Below, piece after piece: positions 59,827-64,000 of a DNA stretch of 64,000 nucleotides. Position 1 is the stretch's first letter. The number at the start of each line of letters is the position of its first letter. The translations under genes and the position numbers were made by a program. This stretch comes from Acidimicrobiia bacterium (GTDB lineage Bacteria; Actinomycetota; Acidimicrobiia; IMCC26256; PALSA-610). Location of the stretch: the NCBI GenBank assembly GCA_026002935.1, contig BPGH01000003.1:1-64000 (forward strand), written 5' to 3'. The notes under the pieces are model-generated. The model did no database searches and had not been told where the DNA came from. It was given only the letters and a program-made list of their open reading frames with translations.

Positions 59827-60966
59827 GTGCAGTCTCCCGGCTCCCCCCCTGACGAGACGGCCACCGCCCGCACCCCGCGCCGGGGCCGGACGCGGGTGCT
59901 GCTCGTCGTGCTCGGCGGCGTCGCGGTCGCCGCGCTCGGCGTCGGCGGCGCGATCGCGTTCGCGGGCGGCGGTGAGACCTCGTCGGCCGCCGAGCCCCCC
60001 GCCACCACCGCGCCGTCGACGGCACGGCGTCCGTCGTCGACCTCGAGCACGACCGCCGCGCCGACGACCACCACGCTCCCGCCGCTCGCCCAGCCCGCGC
60101 CGGTCGCACTCCCGGCGGTGCCGGGCGGCCCGCTGCGCCAGGGGCACCGGTCGCTCCAGCTCTACACCTACGAGGAGCGCCTGGCGGCGTTGCACTTCGA
60201 CCCCGGCCCGGTCGACGGTGTGTTCGACGAGCGCACGCGCCACGCCGCCGAGGCGTTCGACAAGCTGATGGGCTGGCCGCGCGACGGCATGATCGACCAG
60301 CCGTTCGTCGACGCGCTCGCCACGTTCCGCTACCCCGACCCCCTCGTGCCCCAGGGCGAGGCCGACCGCGTCGAGATCGACCTCGACCGCCAGGTCCTCA
60401 CCGTCTACAAGGGCTGGCAGGTGGCGCTGATCTCCACGACGTCGACCGGCAACGGCAAGCGGTTCTGCGGCGGCGCCGACGGGTGCCAGTACGCCGTGAC
60501 GCCGGTCGGGCGCTACCAGTTCACCTGGCACGTGGACGGGTGGCGTGACGGCGACCTCGGCCGGCTCTACAACCCCTGGTACTTCAACGGCGGGATCGCG
60601 GTGCACGGGTACCCGTCGGTGCCGACGAAGCCCGCGTCGCACGGCTGCGCGCGGATCCCGATGGCCACCTCCGAGATCTTCGCGACGCTCGTGTACCGCG
60701 GCATGGCGGTGTACGTGGTGGGGACCCAGGCGCCCGAGGGCGGCTACCCGCCCGACAGCGTCAACGGCGGCGCGGGGTCGGGCGGCGGCTCGGCCCCCGT
60801 CCGGCCCCCGGCGCCGGCGCCCGCACCCACCCCGGCGCCCGCGCCGCCCCCGTCGGTCGAACCGGCACCGCCGCCCCAGCAGGTGGAGACCTCGACGACG
60901 ACGGCCACGACCGCGACCACGTCCACGACCACGACGCCGCCACCCACGACGACCGCGGGGCCGTGA
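59827..60966 (+). CDS. L,D-transpeptidase (YkuD) with peptidoglycan-binding domain
   Basis: A 379-aa membrane-anchored cell-wall enzyme that forms 3-3 peptidoglycan cross-links. One N-terminal transmembrane helix (VLLVVLGGVAVAALGVGGAI) is followed by a Ser/Thr/Pro linker, a PG_binding_1 domain (about 95-160, LHFDPGPVDGVFDERTRHAA) and the YkuD domain (about 175-300) with the catalytic IAVHGYPSV and SHGCARIP motifs. The C-terminal 65 residues are a Pro/Thr-rich tail. It is convergent with sufC2 across 25 bases. Confidence 0.92.
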   Translation: MQSPGSPPDETATARTPRRGRTRVLLVVLGGVAVAALGVGGAIAFAGGGETSSAAEPPATTAPSTARRPSSTSSTTAAPTTTTLPPLAQPAPVALPAVPGGPLRQGHRSLQLYTYEERLAALHFDPGPVDGVFDERTRHAAEAFDKLMGWPRDGMIDQPFVDALATFRYPDPLVPQGEADRVEIDLDRQVLTVYKGWQVALISTTSTGNGKRFCGGADGCQYAVTPVGRYQFTWHVDGWRDGDLGRLYNPWYFNGGIAVHGYPSVPTKPASHGCARIPMATSEIFATLVYRGMAVYVVGTQAPEGGYPPDSVNGGAGSGGGSAPVRPPAPAPAPTPAPAPPPSVEPAPPPQQVETSTTTATTATTSTTTTPPPTTTAGP

Positions 60967-60991
60967 CGGGGCCCGCCGCCCGGCGCGGGCG

Positions 60992-61828
60992 CTACGCGAA
61001 CGGGTCGGCGAACGGGTCGGACCCGGCCGTGGGGTCCGCGAAGGGTTCGGGCGGCCGCGGCACCCCGACGGTGAGCTCGTCGACGCCGACCTCGGCGGCG
61101 ATGCCCTCGTAGCCGCGCTCCTCGAGCCGGTCCGCGAGCTCCGGGCCCCCGCTCAGCACGACGCGGCCGGCGAGCAGCACGTGCACGCGGTCGGGGCGCA
61201 GCTCCGACAGCAGCCGCGCGTAGTGCGTGATCGCGAGCACCCCGAGCCCCTGCTCGGCCGCCAGGCGCGCGATCCGGCGGGCGACGTCGCGCAGGGCATC
61301 GACGTCGAGGCCGGAGTCGATCTCGTCGAGCACGGCGAACCTCGGCCGCAGCACCGCGAGCTGCACGGTCTCGGCGCGCTTCTGCTCGCCGCCGGAGTAC
61401 TCGTCGTTGACGCCGCGCCGCAGCAGCTCCTCGCGCAGGCCGAGCGCACGCGCCTCCGCGGCGACCAGCTCCCGGGCGGCCTCGCCGTCGGCCCGCCCGG
61501 CCGCCCGCAACGCCGCGCCCACGAGGGCGTCGATCGGGACGCCGGGCACCTCGACCGGGTACTGCATGGCGAGGAACAGCCCCCGGCGCGCCCGCTCCCA
61601 CGTCGGCAGGCCGAGGAGCTCCTCCCCGTCGATCGTCACCGACCCGCCCGTCACCTCGTAGTCGCCGCGGCCCATCAGCGCGTGCGACAGCGTCGACTTC
61701 CCCGAGCCGTTGGGGCCCATCAGCGCGTGCACCTCGCCCGAGCGCACCTCGAGGTCGACGCCCCGCAGGATCTCGGTGCCCGCCACCTTCACGCGCAGGC
61801 CGTCGATCCGCAACACGGAGGCGCTCAC
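60992..61828 (-). CDS. sufC: Fe-S assembly ATPase SufC (copy 2)
   Basis: A 278-aa SufC paralogue. Walker A is GPNGSGKST, the signature is YSGGEQKRAETVQLAVL and Walker B is FAVLDEIDSGLDVDALRDVA. Compared with copy 1 it has an extra C-terminal tail of about 25 residues rich in Pro, Asp and Phe that ends in two DPFA units. It is last in the sufB-sufD-Rieske-sufC operon (overlap of 4 bases), the usual SufBCD arrangement, so this copy is the more likely partner of SufB/SufD. Confidence 0.92.
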   Translation of the reverse strand: MSASVLRIDGLRVKVAGTEILRGVDLEVRSGEVHALMGPNGSGKSTLSHALMGRGDYEVTGGSVTIDGEELLGLPTWERARRGLFLAMQYPVEVPGVPIDALVGAALRAAGRADGEAARELVAAEARALGLREELLRRGVNDEYSGGEQKRAETVQLAVLRPRFAVLDEIDSGLDVDALRDVARRIARLAAEQGLGVLAITHYARLLSELRPDRVHVLLAGRVVLSGGPELADRLEERGYEGIAAEVGVDELTVGVPRPPEPFADPTAGSDPFADPFA

Positions 61829-62145
61829 GGCAGCACCACCTTCACGTCGTCACCCTCGACCACCACCGCGTACACCGGCACGGGCTGGGTCGCCGGCAGG
61901 GTCTGCGGCTCGCCGGTGAGGAGCGAGAAGGTCGAACCGTGCTTCGGGCACTCCAGCTCGCGCTCGTCCTCCCACACGTCCCCCTCGCTGAGCGAGAAGT
62001 CGGCGTGCGAGCAGCGGTCACCGATCGCGTAGAAGTCGTCGCCGATCCGGACCAGCGCGATGCGGTGGCCGTCCACGTCGAAGCGGCGCGCGGTGCCGGG
62101 CTTCAGCTCGTCCCGCCCGCAGAGCCGCACCGGCGCGCCGCTCAC
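61825..62145 (-). CDS. Rieske [2Fe-2S] ferredoxin in the suf operon
   Basis: A 106-aa soluble ferredoxin with the Rieske ligands CSHADF and CPKHGSTF (Cys-x-His and Cys-x2-His). It is of the non-heme oxygenase ferredoxin type, and such genes commonly sit between sufD and sufC in actinobacteria. GTG 62145 overlaps the sufD stop. It may deliver electrons during cluster assembly, which is not proven for the family. Confidence 0.9.
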   Translation of the reverse strand: MSGAPVRLCGRDELKPGTARRFDVDGHRIALVRIGDDFYAIGDRCSHADFSLSEGDVWEDERELECPKHGSTFSLLTGEPQTLPATQPVPVYAVVVEGDDVKVVLP

Positions 62146-63443
62146 CGGGGCCTCCGGTGCTCGAGCTTGTCGACCACGGCCCGCCGCAGGCGGCGGGTCA
62201 GCGCGCCGACCGGCAGCCGCGCGAAGACGTCGTCGAAGAATCCCAGCACGATCAGGCGCTCGGCCTCGTCCGGCGGCACGCCGCGCGACTCCAGGTAGTA
62301 GCGCTGGTCGTCGTCGATGGGCCCGACGGTCGAGGCGTGCGAGCAGCGCACGTCGTTCGCCTCGATCTCGAGGTTCGGGATCGACTCGGCGCCGGCGCCC
62401 TCGGTCAGCACGAGGTTGCGGTTGGTCTGGTGGGCGACGGCCTTCTGCGCCCCGCGGCGGAGCCGCACCAGACCCGAGTACACCGACCGTGCCTCGTCCT
62501 CGACCGCGCCCTTGAAGAGCAGGTCGCTGCTCGTCCACGGCGCGTCGTGGTCCTGCAGCGTGCGGAAGTCGAGCATCTGCGTGCCGTCGCCGAAGTAGAC
62601 GGCGAGCGCGTCGGAGCGTGCGCCCCGGCCGAGCAGGCAGGCCTCGGCGCGCAGGCGGGCGTAGTCGCCCCCCAGCGCGACCGCCGAGGTGTGGAGCGTC
62701 GCGTCCCTCCCCACGTGCGCACGCTGGAACCCCAGGTGCCACGTGCGGGGGCCGTGCTCCTGGATCGACAGGTAACGCAACCGCGCCGCGTCGCCGAGCA
62801 GCAGCTCGACGACGGCGTCGACGAGGTGCCCGGCGTCCGCCGACCCGAACCGTTCGAGCACGGTGGCCTCCGCGTCCTCGCCGAGCCGGACGACCGTGCG
62901 CGGGAACGACGCCTCGCCGTCGCCCTCCGCCCAGTGCAACACGACGATCGGGCGGTCGACCACGACACCGTCGGGGACGTACACGAAGGGGCCACCGGCG
63001 ACGAACGCGTCGTGCAGGAGCGTGAAGGCGTCGGCGCCCGCGTCGGCCGCCACGCCGACCGACTCGCGCACGACCTCGTCGTCGCACGTGGCGAGGTCGC
63101 ACACCCGCACACCCTTGGCCTCGAGCGCCGGGTCGAGCTCGTGGTGCACGACCCGGCCGTCGCGCACGACGAGCATCCCCGCCCGCTCGCCCGCCTCGGC
63201 GGCCCACGGGCCGCCGCCCGGGGCGCGCTCGTCACCCGGCGCGCCCAGCTCGTCGGCCGTCATCGGGCGGTACCGGGCCAGGTCGAGCTCGTCGATGCGC
63301 GAGTAGCGCCAGATCTCCTCCGCGGGGGTCGGCCACGCCACCTGCGCGAGCTGCTCGGCGGCCGCGACGCGCCGCTCGGCCAACCAGGACGGCCCTCCGA
63401 GCGACCGCGCGGCGTCGACGGTGAACGCCGCGGCACCGCTCAC
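62142..63443 (-). CDS. sufD: Fe-S assembly scaffold SufD
   Basis: A 433-aa beta-helix scaffold protein. The N-terminus has the [20 protein letters not shown] start with [19 protein letters not shown]. The core has [20 protein letters not shown] and [19 protein letters not shown]. The conserved C-terminal block is [20 protein letters not shown] followed by [20 protein letters not shown]. It partners SufB and SufC. GTG 63443 overlaps the sufB stop. Confidence 0.93.
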   Translation of the reverse strand: MSGAAAFTVDAARSLGGPSWLAERRVAAAEQLAQVAWPTPAEEIWRYSRIDELDLARYRPMTADELGAPGDERAPGGGPWAAEAGERAGMLVVRDGRVVHHELDPALEAKGVRVCDLATCDDEVVRESVGVAADAGADAFTLLHDAFVAGGPFVYVPDGVVVDRPIVVLHWAEGDGEASFPRTVVRLGEDAEATVLERFGSADAGHLVDAVVELLLGDAARLRYLSIQEHGPRTWHLGFQRAHVGRDATLHTSAVALGGDYARLRAEACLLGRGARSDALAVYFGDGTQMLDFRTLQDHDAPWTSSDLLFKGAVEDEARSVYSGLVRLRRGAQKAVAHQTNRNLVLTEGAGAESIPNLEIEANDVRCSHASTVGPIDDDQRYYLESRGVPPDEAERLIVLGFFDDVFARLPVGALTRRLRRAVVDKLEHRRPR

Positions 63444-64000
63444 CCGACCGCGCCCTCCATGTTGAGCTCGATGAGGCGCGACAGCTCGACCGCGTACTCC
63501 ATCGGCAGCGTCTTGGTGATCGGCTCGATGAACCCGTTGACGATCATCGCCGTCGCCTGCTGCTCGGTGAGACCGCGGCTGCGCAGGTAGAAGAGCTGGT
63601 CCTCACCCACCTTCGACACGGTGGCCTCGTGCCCGATCCGGGCGTCCTTCTCCTCGATCTCCATGTACGGGTAGGTGTCGGACCGGGAGTGCTCGTCGAG
63701 GATCAGTGCGTCGCAGCGGACGTGCGACCGCACCCCGTGCGCGCCCTCCTCGACGCGTACCAGGCCGCGGTACGTGGTGCGGCCGCCGTCCTTGCTGATC
63801 GACTTGGAGTCGATGATCGAGGTCGTCTCGGGTGCGGCGTGCGTCATCTTCGCCCCGGCGTCCTGGTGCTGGCCGCTTCCGGCGTACGCGACCGAGAGCA
63901 CCTCGCCGTGCGCCTTCGGCCCGACCATCACCACGGCCGGGTACTTCATGGTGAGCTTCGAGCCGAGGTTGCCGTCGATCCACTCGACGGTGGCCTCGGC
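63440..64000 (-). CDS. sufB: Fe-S assembly scaffold SufB, N-terminus outside window
   Basis: The C-terminal 186 or so residues of SufB. It has [55 protein letters not shown], the key [20 protein letters not shown] with the conserved Cys, and [20 protein letters not shown]. It is the first gene visible of the minus-strand operon sufB-sufD-Rieske-sufC. Its start and any upstream regulator are beyond the right edge. Confidence 0.93.
   Translation of the reverse strand, partial: AEATVEWIDGNLGSKLTMKYPAVVMVGPKAHGEVLSVAYAGSGQHQDAGAKMTHAAPETTSIIDSKSISKDGGRTTYRGLVRVEEGAHGVRSHVRCDALILDEHSRSDTYPYMEIEEKDARIGHEATVSKVGEDQLFYLRSRGLTEQQATAMIVNGFIEPITKTLPMEYAVELSRLIELNMEGAVG

Noticed and set aside
1-64000. 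tRNA, rRNA, CRISPR arrays, insertion sequences, integrases, phage genes or restriction/defence systems
   Set aside because: Searched for by eye on both strands; no cloverleaf, repeat-spacer array, transposase or defence motif was recognised.

Overview
The window is very GC-rich DNA from an actinobacterium, probably a member of the class Acidimicrobiia. That placement is an inference from gene content and codon use; no rRNA or marker gene is present. Genes are tightly packed, many stop/start pairs overlap as ATGA or GTGA, and no stretch longer than about 220 bases lacks a gene. Many transcription units begin with a TANNNT -10 hexamer only 6-10 bases before the start codon, which suggests leaderless mRNAs.

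Layout. 1-2382 (-): small membrane peptide, lpd (E3) and a partial 2-oxoacid dehydrogenase E2. 2498-7592 (+): Wzx-like flippase, UbiA-type phosphoribosyltransferase, DprE1, DprE2 and a HAD phosphatase, a near-complete decaprenyl-phosphoryl-arabinose route. This block carries about 23 single-base frame errors. 7657-9255 (-): secreted amidase with six GYW repeats. 9408-13693 (+): three GT4 glycosyltransferases and an Rmd-like sugar reductase. 13733-16210: alpha/beta hydrolase, DUF1802 protein, amidohydrolase and a small protein. 16334-21625: a complete branched-chain amino-acid type ABC importer (livK, then livF/G/M/H on the minus strand), with an unusual LivH fusion. 21844-22387 (-): membrane-anchored protein and a 13-codon ORF with a Shine-Dalgarno sequence matching the whole 16S 3' end. 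22443-31412: DegT aminotransferase, hexapeptide acyltransferase, FkbM methyltransferase, two large polytopic membrane proteins, GT2 and an LPG-synthase-like flippase. 31422-45036: two divergent methyltransferase-GT-GT-GT operons flank a secreted FG-GAP/GYW-repeat protein, followed by a Wzt/Wzm polysaccharide ABC exporter. 45115-49967: methyltransferase, EEP-family hydrolase, paired acyl-CoA dehydrogenases and a metallo-beta-lactamase-fold hydrolase. 50010-53521 (-): glycine-betaine/choline type (OpuA/ProXVWZ-like) importer. 53619-56849: glycogen-debranching-type glucosidase and a divergent GT4. 56918-64000: a split Fe-S assembly locus, sufC-sufS-sufU on plus and sufB-sufD-Rieske-sufC2 on minus, enclosing a 57-aa protein and an L,D-transpeptidase.

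The main theme is a cell-envelope polysaccharide locus. Polyprenyl-phosphate arabinose supply, sugar-nucleotide enzymes, about ten glycosyltransferases, a Wzm/Wzt exporter and membrane sugar transferases occur within 45 kb. This recalls the mycobacterial arabinogalactan locus, where dprE1/dprE2 and an ABC exporter also cluster. No CRISPR, tRNA, rRNA, transposase or prophage was seen.
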